Shown here piece after piece: positions 8,079 through 16,234 of a stretch of DNA of 23,848 nucleotides. Made by a program: the position numbers and the translations under genes. How positions within the stretch are numbered: the first letter of the stretch is position 1; each line of letters opens with the position of its first letter. Location: assembly GCF_938020365.1 (NCBI RefSeq), contig NZ_CALIIB010000032.1:1-23848 (forward strand). Direction: 5' to 3'. The notes beneath the pieces were generated by a model that was given only the letters and a program-made list of their open reading frames with translations, was not told the origin of the DNA and made no database searches. The stretch is from an uncultured Streptococcus sp. (lineage in GTDB: Bacteria; Bacillota; Bacilli; Lactobacillales; Streptococcaceae).

Positions 8079-8220
8079 TAAATCCTTTAAATGTGGGCAG
8101 GAGAGCTGATTTTTCGTCTATCAGAGCTGATGATAAATAGTTGGTAGTGATTACAAGCAGTTTTAGCTTATTTCGCACAACTATAATATTGTAAAAGATG
8201 AGCTTACAAAATGTCCTTAA

Positions 8221-8249
8221 AATAAAAAGGACAGCCTCTCGACTGTCCT
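8221..8249 (-). terminator. Terminator of yajC
   Basis: On the minus strand AGGACAG (8243-8249) pairs with CTGTCCT (8228-8234), followed by TTTTTATT. It sits six bases after the yajC stop codon. Confidence 0.85.
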
Positions 8250-8254
8250 GTATC

Positions 8255-8590
8255 CTATTCTTCAATGGCAGTATCTTCATCAGACACAGCGATATCGCCT
8301 TCCACTCCCGCAGCAGCTGGGATACCTTCTGTCAATGGCAAAACAGTCTTAATGGCTGCTAATTCAAATGTCAAGAAAACACCGTCTACGTCCAAGACAA
8401 CAGTCTTACGCTCTGAATCAACTTCGTCAACAGTTCCGTAAAGACCACCAATAGTAATGACTTCATAGCCTTTTTGCAGTTTATTAAGGCTTTCCATCCG
8501 TTTTTCAGCTTGCTTTTTCTGTGTCCGTACTTGGAAATACATCATCCCTACTAGTACAACAAAAAAAATAATCATCATTGTTGGATTCAT
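8255..8590 (-). CDS. yajC: Preprotein translocase subunit YajC
   Basis: A small accessory protein of the Sec export machinery (SecDF-YajC in other bacteria). The 111 residues have one N-terminal membrane helix (about residues 4-20, MMIIFFVVLVGMMYF), then a basic stretch (RTQKKQAEKR), and the hallmark 'LQKGYEVITIGGLYGTVDEV' followed by an acidic C-terminal tail. AAAGGAGA lies 6-7 bases before the ATG. It has its own promoter (8623-8651) and terminator, so it is a single-gene unit between tkt and uppS. Confidence 0.95.
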   Translation of the reverse strand: MNPTMMIIFFVVLVGMMYFQVRTQKKQAEKRMESLNKLQKGYEVITIGGLYGTVDEVDSERKTVVLDVDGVFLTFELAAIKTVLPLTEGIPAAAGVEGDIAVSDEDTAIEE

Positions 8591-8622
8591 TTCTCTTCTC
8601 CTTTGGAATTCATCTACTAATT

Positions 8623-8651
8623 ACTATAGCAGATTTTGGACCGTTTGACAA
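8623..8651 (-). promoter_or_regulatory. Promoter of yajC
   Basis: Minus strand TTGTCA (8646-8651), a 17-base spacer and TATAGT (8623-8628), with TGC upstream of the -10. Transcription would start about 25 bases before the ATG. Confidence 0.8.
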
Positions 8652-8668
8652 GGCAGGAAAATAATTTC

Positions 8669-8699
8669 CAAAAAAATCAGGATGTCTTGCATCCCGATT
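8669..8699 (-). terminator. Terminator of tkt
   Basis: On the minus strand AATCGGGATG (8690-8699) pairs with CATCCTGATT (8675-8684), one mismatch, loop of five bases, followed by a run of seven T. It starts 10 bases after the tkt stop codon. Confidence 0.85.
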
Positions 8700-8709
8700 T
8701 TATGTCTTT

Positions 8710-10686
8710 TTATTTAAGATTTTTAACAACTTCTGCTACGTGCTCAACTGTAAAGCCGTATTCTTCCAGAACCTTGCCTGCTGGAGCAGAGGCACCGAAC
8801 TGGTCGATTCCGATAACTGCACCGTCCAGACCGACATACTTGTACCAAGGCTGGCTAGCTGCCATCTCAATCGCTACACGGCGACGAACTGCATTTGGCA
8901 GAATTTCTTCTTTGTAGGCTACATCTTGAGCGTCAAAAAGCTCTGTTGATGGCACGCTGACCACGCGAATTTTAGCGCCTTCTGCAGCAAGTGCTTTAGC
9001 AGCCGAAACAGCCAAATTAACCTCAGAACCAGAAGCCAACAAGATAGTATCGAAATCTGCTCCTGTTTCGTAAACCACATAAGCTCCTTTAGCTACCTTG
9101 TCAAAGTCTGTTCCTTCTTCGACTGTCAAATTTTGACGGGTCAAGACCAAAGCAGTCGGAGTGGATTGACTCTTAAGGGCCAGGTACCAAGCTGCCTGAG
9201 TTTCACGCGCATCTGCTGGGCGGAAAACAGTCAGGTTTGGAATAGCACGCAGACCAGCCAAATGTTCAATTGGCTCGTGAGTCGGTCCATCTTCACCAAC
9301 TGCAATAGAGTCGTGAGTGAAGACATAGGTCACTGGCAAGCCTTGAAGGGCAGACAAACGGACAGCTGCCTTGACATAGTCTGAGAAGACGAAGAAGGTA
9401 CCGCCGTAAACGCGAAGACCACCATGAAGCGCCATACCGTTGAGAATTGTTCCCATAGCAAACTCGCGCACACCAAATTGGATATTGCGGTTAAGACGGT
9501 GGGCATCATCCTGCAGACCGTCTTCCTTGATGTAGGTCATATTAGAATGAGCCAAGTCAGCAGAACCGCCGAGGAAAGTTGGAAGCACCTTAGCTGCTGC
9601 ATTGAGGGCATCCTGACTAGAATTACGGGTTGCTTGAGAGAAGCCATTTTCAAGTGCTGGGAAATCTTCTGGCTTAATCTCTACTGGATCCTGACCAGCA
9701 ATGATAGCTGCTACTTCTGCCGCCAATTCTGGATGGGCTTGCTTATAGTCCTCTACTAGCTGCTTCCATTCATCATAAGCTGCTGCTCCGCGCTCTGCTA
9801 CATTTGTACGGTAATCTGCATAGACTTCCTCAGGAATCTCAAATGGCGCATAGTCCCAGCCTAAGGCTTTACGAGTAGCTTCTACTTCTTCTGCTCCCAG
9901 AGGCGCGCCGTGCACTGCATTGGTTCCTTGCTTGTTTGGAGAACCATAACCGATAACCGTCTTGACTTCAATCAAAGATGGCTTGCCGGAAGCTTTAGCT
10001 TCATTGATAGCTGCATCAATCGCTGCAAGGTCTGTTCCATCTTCTACCAAGGCAGTGTGCCATCCGTAAGCTTCATAGCGGGCACGAACATTTTCTGTAA
10101 AGGAATCCTTGGTTTCCCCGTCCAAGTTGATATCATTTGAATCATAGAGAACAACCAGTTTGTCCAGCTTTTGCAGGCCAGCGTAAGAAGCCGCCTCAGC
10201 TGAAACTCCCTCCATCAAATCGCCATCACCACAAATGACATAAGTGTAATGGTCAAAAATCGGGTAGCCTTCACGGTTGTACTTAGCAGCCAAGAAACGC
10301 TCTGCTTGAGCAAATCCAGTCGCTGTAGAAATCCCTTGTCCCAATGGTCCAGTCGTCGCATCAACTCCAGCCGTATGACCAAACTCTGGGTGACCTGGTG
10401 TCTTAGAACCCCATTGGCGGAAGTTTTTGATTTCCTCCATGCTGACATCTTTAAAGCCAGACAGATGGAGCAAGGCATAAAGCAGCATAGAGCCGTGTCC
10501 TGCAGATAGAACGAAGCGATCGCGGTTAATCCAATTTGGCTCTTCTGGATTGATGCGCAGTTGTTTGGTAAATAGGTCGTAAGCCATTGGCGCAGCGCCC
10601 ATCACGATGCCAGGGTGACCTGACTTAGACTTTTCAATCGCGTCAATTCCTAAAAAGCGAATGGCATTAACAGATAATTGTGACAT
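8710..10686 (-). CDS. tkt: Transketolase
   Basis: A thiamine-diphosphate enzyme of the non-oxidative pentose phosphate pathway that moves two-carbon units between sugar phosphates in the cytoplasm. The 658 residues match the family length. Visible are the N-terminal 'IEKSKSGHPGIVMGAAPMAY', the TPP-binding GDGDLMEG (about residues 150-157) with 'YDSNDINLDG' after it, the pyrimidine-domain segment 'THDSIAVGEDGPTHEPIEHL', and a C-terminal domain. GGAGA lies six bases before the ATG. It has a strong promoter (10761-10789) and a terminator (8669-8699), so it is a single-gene unit. A similar family member, 1-deoxyxylulose-5-phosphate synthase, is excluded by the sequence pattern. Confidence 0.97.
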   Translation of the reverse strand: MSQLSVNAIRFLGIDAIEKSKSGHPGIVMGAAPMAYDLFTKQLRINPEEPNWINRDRFVLSAGHGSMLLYALLHLSGFKDVSMEEIKNFRQWGSKTPGHPEFGHTAGVDATTGPLGQGISTATGFAQAERFLAAKYNREGYPIFDHYTYVICGDGDLMEGVSAEAASYAGLQKLDKLVVLYDSNDINLDGETKDSFTENVRARYEAYGWHTALVEDGTDLAAIDAAINEAKASGKPSLIEVKTVIGYGSPNKQGTNAVHGAPLGAEEVEATRKALGWDYAPFEIPEEVYADYRTNVAERGAAAYDEWKQLVEDYKQAHPELAAEVAAIIAGQDPVEIKPEDFPALENGFSQATRNSSQDALNAAAKVLPTFLGGSADLAHSNMTYIKEDGLQDDAHRLNRNIQFGVREFAMGTILNGMALHGGLRVYGGTFFVFSDYVKAAVRLSALQGLPVTYVFTHDSIAVGEDGPTHEPIEHLAGLRAIPNLTVFRPADARETQAAWYLALKSQSTPTALVLTRQNLTVEEGTDFDKVAKGAYVVYETGADFDTILLASGSEVNLAVSAAKALAAEGAKIRVVSVPSTELFDAQDVAYKEEILPNAVRRRVAIEMAASQPWYKYVGLDGAVIGIDQFGASAPAGKVLEEYGFTVEHVAEVVKNLK

Positions 10687-10760
10687 TGAGTTCTCCTTAT
10701 AAAAAATTTAGCGGGCTGCTACAACCAGCAGACATTCCTACGCTCATTTTTCTTATTTCC

Positions 10761-10789
10761 ATTATATGAAATTTTTGCCTTTCCTGCAA
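10761..10789 (-). promoter_or_regulatory. Promoter of tkt
   Basis: Minus strand TTGCAG (10784-10789), a 17-base spacer and a perfect TATAAT (10761-10766). The leader of about 65 bases contains a five-pair hairpin (CTGCT/AGCAG, 10716-10731). Confidence 0.8.
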
Positions 10790-10882
10790 TAATGGAAAAG
10801 TCATTCTTTCCTTCAGTAAAAGAATCCCACAAGCAAGCACTCGTAGAATTCTAGTTATATATTTCCCTGTAAAATCGGCTAC

Positions 10883-11125
10883 TTATTGAATAGTAATGCC
10901 GTATTTTTCATGATTTTCTTCGTACCAATTAATCAGAGCAATAGCCGTTTGATAAGTAATATTTTTAATCTTGCTGCTACCTTTGACCAATGTCAAGATG
11001 CTCATTTTGCTGATGTTAGCATCTGTCGCCACACGATAGCTTGTCAAAACTCCATCGATTAGTAATTGAATAACAGCTTCTACCTTTTTATAATCAGACA
11101 TTGTAGTAATATCCAATTTCTCCAT
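10883..11125 (-). CDS. Small helix-turn-helix-like protein, unknown target
   Basis: An 80-residue cytoplasmic protein beginning MEKLDITTMSDYKKV. The middle resembles a Cro/XRE-type helix-turn-helix: 'SYRVATDANISKMSILTLVK', then a 'GSSKIKNITYQTAIALINWY' segment. It is almost entirely that domain, with no partner or effector domain. The frame continues to an ATG at 11146, but that codon is only about 10 bases from the predicted transcription start and has no binding site. The ATG at 11125 has AAGGA six bases upstream. It stands alone between tkt and msrAB. It may be a small DNA-binding regulator or a remnant of a larger one; the target is unknown. Confidence 0.7.
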   Translation of the reverse strand: MEKLDITTMSDYKKVEAVIQLLIDGVLTSYRVATDANISKMSILTLVKGSSKIKNITYQTAIALINWYEENHEKYGITIQ

Positions 11126-11162
11126 TTTGCATTCCTTCCATAACATTTATCTTTTCCTAACC

Positions 11163-11168
11163 ATTATA
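11163..11168 (-). promoter_or_regulatory. Putative -10 of the small HTH gene
   Basis: Minus strand TATAAT (11163-11168), about 30 bases before the chosen start when allowing for the transcription start. No convincing -35 is present, so a weak or activator-dependent promoter is possible. Confidence 0.5.
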
Positions 11169-11289
11169 CACTTTTCTATGGTATTTACATATATAAATGC
11201 TTGGAGCATTAGAAAAGAGGGAATTGGCTGATTATTTCTGTCTAGTTTAGCTAGATTTTGAAAAGGTTGACAAGCGACAAAAGTGAGTA

Positions 11290-12225
11290 TTAGTCCATAT
11301 AGGATAGCAGGTAGCCGTAGCCTTCCTCTTCCATTTGCTCTTTAGGAATGAAGCGCAGAGCTGCTGAGTTGATGCAGTAGCGCAGGCCGCCTAATTCTTG
11401 CGGACCGTCGGTAAAAACGTGACCCAGATGGGCATTTCCTGAGCGACTCCGCACTTCGATTCGCTCCATGCCATGGCTCAAATCTTGATAATACTTGATA
11501 AGCTCACGAGCAATAGGTCGAGCAAAGCTCGGCCAGCCGCAGCCAGACTCAAACTTGTCAGCCGCAAAAAAGAGTGGCTCCCCCGTCGTCACATCCACAT
11601 AAATCCCTGCCTCAAAAGTGCTATTGTAAGCATTATGGAAAGGACGCTCTGTTGCACTCTGCTGGGTCACCTGATATTGCTCCTCCGTCAACACAGCCTT
11701 CAGCTGCTGCTGGTTTGGTTTGGTATATTGACCCGCATCGACCAAAGGCTGCTCAGCATCCTTGACATTGATATGGCAATAGCCCGTCGGATTTTTCTTT
11801 AGATAATCCTGATGATACTCCTCGGCCAAGATATAATGGCGCAAGGGCTCTAACTCTACAGCCAACTTTTGTCCTAATTGCTCCTCCTGCTCAGCAAAAA
11901 TCTGCTCGATAGTGGCGCGCTCTTCCTCACGGACATAGTAAACACCTGTCCGATACTGACGGCCTATATCATTACCCTGTTTGTTGATAGATAAGGGGTC
12001 AATGACTCGGAAATAGTAGAGCAAAATTTCCCGCAGGCTGATTTTTTCTTCGTCATAAATCAAGTGCACCGTCTCCGCATGGTCGGTCTGGTGAATGAGC
12101 TGGTAGTTGGTGGACTCCACTTGCCCATTGGCATAGCCTACTGTCGTTTTCTCAACGCCTTCAATCCTAGAAAAATATTCCTCCAAGCCCCAGAAACAGC
12201 CGCCTGCTAGATAAATTTCTGCCAT
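11290..12225 (-). CDS. msrAB: Fused peptide methionine sulfoxide reductase MsrA/MsrB
   Basis: Repairs oxidised methionine: MsrA acts on the S-sulfoxide, MsrB on the R-sulfoxide. The 311 residues form two domains. MsrA (about residues 1-160) has the catalytic GCFWG with Cys10 and 'EYHQDYLKKNPTGYC'. MsrB (about 170-305) has 'CGWPSF', 'SGNAHLGHVF' and the catalytic RYCINSAALRF. No signal peptide or membrane helix is present, so this is the cytoplasmic form. The ATG at 12225 has GGAGG seven bases upstream. An in-frame ATG at 12231 lies too close to that site. A weak extended -10 (TGATATGAT, minus strand, -10 at 12306-12311) is the best promoter candidate. No clear terminator was found downstream. 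Confidence 0.95.
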   Translation of the reverse strand: MAEIYLAGGCFWGLEEYFSRIEGVEKTTVGYANGQVESTNYQLIHQTDHAETVHLIYDEEKISLREILLYYFRVIDPLSINKQGNDIGRQYRTGVYYVREEERATIEQIFAEQEEQLGQKLAVELEPLRHYILAEEYHQDYLKKNPTGYCHINVKDAEQPLVDAGQYTKPNQQQLKAVLTEEQYQVTQQSATERPFHNAYNSTFEAGIYVDVTTGEPLFFAADKFESGCGWPSFARPIARELIKYYQDLSHGMERIEVRSRSGNAHLGHVFTDGPQELGGLRYCINSAALRFIPKEQMEEEGYGYLLSYMD

Positions 12226-12363
12226 AAACATCCCTCCAATCTTTTCCTCTATTTTCTCATAAAAAGGGAAACTTTTATAGGATTTTGATTGGGACTTTCT
12301 TAGAAATCATATCAAATACTGCGCCTCTATGGATTAGCCAAATTTAATAGTTTCAAGAAAATA

Positions 12364-12388
12364 TAAAAAGACAGGAAATTTCCCATCT
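12364..12388 (-). terminator. Probable terminator of the ArsC-like gene
   Basis: On the minus strand AGATGGG...TCCTGTCT (12369-12388) forms an imperfect stem with G-T pairs around an AAATTT loop, followed by TTTTTAT. It is four bases after the stop codon. The stem is weaker than the others in this window. Confidence 0.55.
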
Positions 12389-12392
12389 TTGA

Positions 12393-12746
12393 TTAAAGGT
12401 TTAGTTCTTTGTATTCAGTTCGGTAACCAACTTGTACAATCCGATCATCTTGGACTAGCAGTGGTCGCTTAATCAGCATGCCGTCGGTCGCCAAAAGTGC
12501 GGCTGCCTCCTCAGCAGAAAACTGAGGTACCTTATCCTTGAGCCCCAATTCTCGGTACTTGATACCACTGGTATTAAAGAAAGACTTAATCTCCAAATCT
12601 GAATGAGTCATCCATTTCAAAAGTTGCTCTTGGCTAGGCGTTTCCTTGACAATATCCACCGCTTCAAAATCCACTCCTAATTGATTGAGTTCAGCCTTGG
12701 CCTTGCGGCAGGTAGAGCATTTTGGGTATTCGATAAATTGTAACAT
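12393..12746 (-). CDS. ArsC/Spx-family thioredoxin-fold protein
   Basis: A 117-residue cytoplasmic protein beginning MLQFIEYPKCSTCRKAKAEL, with a CxxC pair (Cys10, Cys13) at the usual redox site. The C-terminal half has 'GMLIKRPLLVQDDRIVQVGY', the typical arsenate reductase/YffB/Spx signature. Family members are either redox enzymes or, in the Spx branch, proteins that bind the RNA polymerase alpha subunit. Sequence alone does not decide which, and nothing nearby suggests arsenic resistance. The ATG at 12746 has GGAGG seven bases upstream. A longer in-frame extension to 12845 crosses the promoter and the serA terminator and is not used. It has its own consensus promoter. Confidence 0.88.
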   Translation of the reverse strand: MLQFIEYPKCSTCRKAKAELNQLGVDFEAVDIVKETPSQEQLLKWMTHSDLEIKSFFNTSGIKYRELGLKDKVPQFSAEEAAALLATDGMLIKRPLLVQDDRIVQVGYRTEYKELNL

Positions 12747-12764
12747 TGTTTTTCCTCCGTCCCT

Positions 12765-12794
12765 ATGATACCCCAGCCAGCTTCTTCTTGTCAA
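12765..12794 (-). promoter_or_regulatory. Promoter of the ArsC-like gene
   Basis: Minus strand perfect TTGACA (12789-12794), an 18-base spacer and TATCAT (12765-12770). It lies directly after the serA terminator and about 18 bases before the gene's start codon. Confidence 0.8.
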
Positions 12795-12807
12795 TCCGAG
12801 ACTCATT

Positions 12808-12839
12808 AGAAAAAGCCGACAAGCGAAAGACTCATCGGC
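12808..12839 (-). terminator. Terminator of the serC-serA operon
   Basis: On the minus strand GCCGATGAG (12831-12839) pairs over nine positions, including two G-T pairs, with CTTGTCGGC (12815-12823). The loop is TCTTTCG and five T follow. It lies 43 bases after the serA stop. Confidence 0.88.
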
Positions 12840-12882
12840 AGGCACAGATGCATTCCATAAAGAAACACCGTCTATTTCTCGG

Positions 12883-14058
12883 TTATTTTTTAATCAAGCG
12901 CACGCGCACAATATTGTCGCTATTCTCAAATTTATCAACCAGCTCCTGAATCTTGCTTTCGTCTGACTCATCCAGATCCAGCAAAGTATAAGCATAATCA
13001 GCCTTGGAACGATTGATGATATTGTCAATATTGATATTCAAATCACTGACCGCTGTTGAAATCCGAGCTACAATATTCGGTACATTTTTGTTAATCAGGG
13101 TAATCCGATAAGGCGCTGAGAGTGCTTGACGGACATTAGGGAAATTCACTGAGTTGATAATCTCCCCCGTTTCCATGAAGCGGCGAATGGTTTTCCCAGC
13201 CATAATGGCACAGTTGAGCTCAGCTTCTTCGGTTGATCCGCCCAGATGCGGAAAGACTGTAATCTGCGGATGACGGAGCAGTTCTTCTACACCAAAGTCT
13301 GTGATATAGCGCTTGATAACACCTGTTTCCAAAGCTTCAAAGAGGGCAGCATTGTCCAACAGCTCTCCACGGGCAAAGTTGATAAGGGTTGTTCCTTTTT
13401 GCATGAGACCAAAAGCCTCCTGATCGAAAGTAGCGCGTGTATCCTCAGTCAGAGGGACGTGGATAGTGATATAATCACTCTTCTCAAAGATTTCCTTAAT
13501 ATCTGCTACCCGTTTGACATGGCTAGAGATATTCCAAGCCGTTTCAATGGATACATAAGGATCATAGCCTAGGACATTCATTCCTAGACGATAGGCATCA
13601 TTGGCAATGCGGCCACCGATGGCTCCCAAACCAATGACACCCAGAGTTTTATTGGCAATTTCAGTACCCGCAAACTGCTTCTTACCAGCTTCTACTTGCT
13701 TGGGAACATCGTCGCCAGAGAGGCCGTTAGCCCAGCTATTAGCAGCGATATAGTCACGCGCAGACAGGAGAATGGAAGCCAAAACCGCTTCTTTCACCGC
13801 ATTGGCATTAGCTCCTGGTGTGTTGAAGACCACGATTCCCTGCGCTGTTGCCTGGTCGACAGGAATATTATTGGTTCCCGCGCCTGCCCGCGCAATGGCT
13901 TTGAGCTTGCTTGGAAATTCCTGCCCATGCAGGTTTTGACTACGCAGGATATAAGCGTCTGGATTTTCAGACTTATCTCCGTCAATCTGAAAAGCATTGC
14001 CCAGCTCCTTAAGCCCGATTTGATTGATATTGTTAAAGGTTTTGACACTAAAGACCAT
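12883..14058 (-). CDS. serA: D-3-phosphoglycerate dehydrogenase
   Basis: First step of serine synthesis: oxidises 3-phosphoglycerate to 3-phosphohydroxypyruvate with NAD. The 391 residues are the short form with one C-terminal ACT domain. Seen are a substrate-domain start (VFSVKTFNNINQIGLKELG), the nucleotide-binding loop GLGAIGGRIA, the catalytic Arg in 'INFARGELLD', the catalytic His in 'FPHLGGSTEEAE', and an ACT domain over the last 75 or so residues ('ITLINKNVPNIVARISTAVS'). GAGAGGG precedes the ATG. It starts 12 bases after the serC stop, so the two are co-transcribed. No serB phosphatase gene is adjacent. Confidence 0.95.
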   Translation of the reverse strand: MVFSVKTFNNINQIGLKELGNAFQIDGDKSENPDAYILRSQNLHGQEFPSKLKAIARAGAGTNNIPVDQATAQGIVVFNTPGANANAVKEAVLASILLSARDYIAANSWANGLSGDDVPKQVEAGKKQFAGTEIANKTLGVIGLGAIGGRIANDAYRLGMNVLGYDPYVSIETAWNISSHVKRVADIKEIFEKSDYITIHVPLTEDTRATFDQEAFGLMQKGTTLINFARGELLDNAALFEALETGVIKRYITDFGVEELLRHPQITVFPHLGGSTEEAELNCAIMAGKTIRRFMETGEIINSVNFPNVRQALSAPYRITLINKNVPNIVARISTAVSDLNINIDNIINRSKADYAYTLLDLDESDESKIQELVDKFENSDNIVRVRLIKK

Positions 14059-14070
14059 AGTTTCCCTCTC

Positions 14071-15162
14071 TTAAGAATTTTCTTCTTCAAATTTCTGCAT
14101 AAAAGCAATCAAGTCCTTGACACCTTGAAGCGGAAAAGCATTGTAGAGACTAGCTCTCATGCCGCCTACGCTGCGGTGCCCCTTGATATTCTTGAATCCC
14201 GCTGCTGCAGCCTCTTTGTTAAATTTGGCGTCCAGCTCTTGGCTAGGAGACACAAAGGGAATATTGGCTACTGAGCGCTGCTCCTTATAACGGACTGGAC
14301 TGCGATAAAAGTCAGACTGCTCAATGAAGTCGTACAAAAGGCCAGATTTTTCACGATTGCGCTTTTCCATTTCTGCTACGCCACCCAACTCCTTGACCCA
14401 CTCAAAGACCAGTTTGGCCATATAGATGGCGAAAGTTGGTGGTGTATTGTAAAGAGAGCCATTGTCCGCCTGAATACGGTAGTCCAACATGCTAGATAGA
14501 ACTGGCTCATCATTGAGCAAATCCTCACGAATGATGACCACTGTCACGCCAGCAGGTCCAATATTCTTCTGAGCCCCTGCATAAATCAAACCAAAATCCT
14601 CTACCCGATACTGAGCAGCAAGGATATTAGAAGACATATCCGCCACAATCGGCACGCCATTGGTCGCTGGCAGGTCGTAGATGGCCGTTCCTTCGATAGT
14701 ATTATTGGTTGTCAGATGCACATAAGCCGCCTGCGGATCAATCTCCTTTTCATCAAAAGAAGGAATTTCTGTGTAATTTAAATCCTCTGAAGAAGCCAAG
14801 AGAATAGGTTCAAAAGGCACGGTCTTAGCCAGCTTGACTGCTTCTGTGTAGGCCTTCTTTCCCCAAGAACCAGCTACTATATAGTAGGCCTTGCCGCCCT
14901 TGGCAAGATTGAGCGGAATCATGGAAAACTGGGTAGATGCCCCTCCCTGCAGGAAGAGTACGCGGTAATTGTCCGGAATAGCCATGAGCTCACGCAGCAA
15001 GCTCTCAGCTTCTTTGATAATATCGTCAAATTCTTTGGATCGGTGGGATAGCTCCATCACGCTCATGCCGCTTTGGGCATAGTCTAAAAACTCAGCCTGA
15101 GCTTTTTTCAAGACTTCCTTGGGCAATACTGCCGGTCCAGCAGAAAAATTGTAAATGGTCAT
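14071..15162 (-). CDS. serC: Phosphoserine aminotransferase
   Basis: A PLP-dependent transaminase that makes phosphoserine from phosphohydroxypyruvate and glutamate, the step after SerA; the family can also serve vitamin B6 synthesis. The 363 residues match the family. The N-terminus is MTIYNFSAGPAVLPKEVL, the substrate/PLP loop is 'FLQGGASTQFSMIPLNL', and the PLP lysine is Lys199 in 'YAGAQKNIGPAGVTV'. The C-terminus contains 'GHRSVGGMRASLYNAFP'. GGAGG lies six bases before the ATG. It is the first gene of the serC-serA pair, with a promoter at 15191-15219. Confidence 0.96.
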   Translation of the reverse strand: MTIYNFSAGPAVLPKEVLKKAQAEFLDYAQSGMSVMELSHRSKEFDDIIKEAESLLRELMAIPDNYRVLFLQGGASTQFSMIPLNLAKGGKAYYIVAGSWGKKAYTEAVKLAKTVPFEPILLASSEDLNYTEIPSFDEKEIDPQAAYVHLTTNNTIEGTAIYDLPATNGVPIVADMSSNILAAQYRVEDFGLIYAGAQKNIGPAGVTVVIIREDLLNDEPVLSSMLDYRIQADNGSLYNTPPTFAIYMAKLVFEWVKELGGVAEMEKRNREKSGLLYDFIEQSDFYRSPVRYKEQRSVANIPFVSPSQELDAKFNKEAAAAGFKNIKGHRSVGGMRASLYNAFPLQGVKDLIAFMQKFEEENS

Positions 15163-15190
15163 ATCCTACCTCCAAAAATGTATTTTGTCT

Positions 15191-15219
15191 ATCATATCAC
15201 AATGTTCAGAAAATTTCTA
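15191..15219 (-). promoter_or_regulatory. Putative promoter of serC-serA
   Basis: Minus strand TAGAAA (15214-15219), a 17-base spacer and TATGAT (15191-15196) with TGA before the -10. Transcription would begin about 20 bases before the serC ATG. No serine-responsive element was recognised. Confidence 0.6.
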
Positions 15220-15280
15220 TTTTTTCTCAAAAAGAAGAAGACATTTTTAGGAAAAAACGAATAAACTAAAGAGAGATAAG

Positions 15281-15303
15281 AAAAAGAAGCTATGAAAGCT
15301 TCT
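15281..15303 (-). terminator. Terminator of the restriction-modification operon
   Basis: On the minus strand AGAAGCT (15297-15303) pairs with AGCTTCT (15285-15291) around TTCAT, followed by TTTTTCTT. It starts 10 bases after the endonuclease stop codon and marks the left edge of the R-M unit. Confidence 0.85.
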
Positions 15304-15313
15304 AATCAAACGT

Positions 15314-16222
15314 TTATTCCGTCAATAATTCAGACAGATACCCCTGCTTAAGCATATCCAAATTGAATATATTTGGAATATGAGAAAATGCTTCTGCCAG
15401 TGGTAAATGTGCTGTTTTCCATCCTTGACCATCAGTAACCCAAACAAATTCAACATCGTCATCTGAGGTAATAACAAATTGACTAAGTTCAGTAAACTCT
15501 CCAGCCACCGCTTTTAATTTACTTCCTCCTCCGCCATAGTAATTCGTTTCAATCAGCCAAACTTTATGTTTTTCTCGGGAATAAACTGCAACATCAAATC
15601 TTCTCTCAGACTTATCAACAGGTACTTTAATCCCCCACTTATCCTTAATAAATTGGGCTGTAGCTTGAGATTTCCATTCCAATTTTTGTTCCTGAGAAAT
15701 TTTTGCTACATGTCTCTCTAAAATCCCCTCCATGGTTGTTCCACTTCGGTTTTTTCGTGCATTGCTATCTAATCCAGTCTCTACTCCATAAACATAATCA
15801 ACTAATGAACGATTAGCATGTTGTTGTAAAAAATTTAATAAACCAGATTGCTCAATAAATTTCATGTAATCATCTATTCTACTAGTGTCTATCGTTTTGA
15901 AATCCAATTGCTCAAAAGTCATATTATCGTTTTCATCTATTGTTAAAACATCTAAAACTTTATCACGACTTGCAATCAAGCTAGGAATTGCTTTTAACAA
16001 ATTAGGTTGTTTAGTGAACAAGTGTAGTGCTTCTAAATAGATATCATCCTTACCAATTAAGTAGTTTAATGTATTCAACTCTACTTCATACTTCTTGGTC
16101 TCACGATTAACTTTATTCCAATTCACATAGTACTCTGGCGTTCTGTTGGTAATTGAAAGCGTAGAAAGAAATTTTCCCAAGCGCTCTTCTGACGGTAATT
16201 TATGATAATTTAATAGATTCAT
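15314..16222 (-). CDS. dpnB: Type II restriction endonuclease, DpnII/MboI-like family (predicted GATC)
   Basis: Predicted to cut double-stranded DNA at unmethylated GATC. The 302 residues compare with just under 290 for R.DpnII. Family blocks recognised are 'DYVYGVETGLDSNARKNRSG' (residues 142-161), 'RRFDVAVYSREKHKVWLIET' followed by NYYGGGGSKLK (about 208-237), and 'EFVWVTDGQGWKTA'. A PD-(D/E)xK-like site is plausible with Asp210 and Glu225. No membrane segment is present. AAGGA lies about seven bases before the ATG, 12 bases after the unknown gene upstream. It is the last gene of the operon after both methylases, an order that would let protection appear before cleavage. Whether it is closer to R.DpnII or R.LlaDCHI cannot be settled by eye. 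Confidence 0.9.
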   Translation of the reverse strand: MNLLNYHKLPSEERLGKFLSTLSITNRTPEYYVNWNKVNRETKKYEVELNTLNYLIGKDDIYLEALHLFTKQPNLLKAIPSLIASRDKVLDVLTIDENDNMTFEQLDFKTIDTSRIDDYMKFIEQSGLLNFLQQHANRSLVDYVYGVETGLDSNARKNRSGTTMEGILERHVAKISQEQKLEWKSQATAQFIKDKWGIKVPVDKSERRFDVAVYSREKHKVWLIETNYYGGGGSKLKAVAGEFTELSQFVITSDDDVEFVWVTDGQGWKTAHLPLAEAFSHIPNIFNLDMLKQGYLSELLTE

Positions 16223-16234
16223 AAGATTCCTTTC

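Noticed and set aside
8071..8280. Small minus-strand frame between yajC and uppS
   Set aside because: It overlaps the end of yajC, runs through the yajC terminator and has no Shine-Dalgarno.
10716..10731. Hairpin in the tkt leader (CTGCT/AGCAG)
   Set aside because: Only five pairs and no T run directly after it; too weak to call an attenuator or a riboswitch.
12747..12845. Longer N-terminus for the ArsC-like protein
   Set aside because: It would cross a consensus promoter and the serA terminator, and the CxxC would sit too far from the N-terminus for the family.
15256..15263. A second AACGAATA (7/8 cin-box) on the plus strand
   Set aside because: No plus-strand gene follows it; it runs into the antisense of the endonuclease. 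It is kept as a warning that the dpnA box could also arise by chance in AT-rich DNA.
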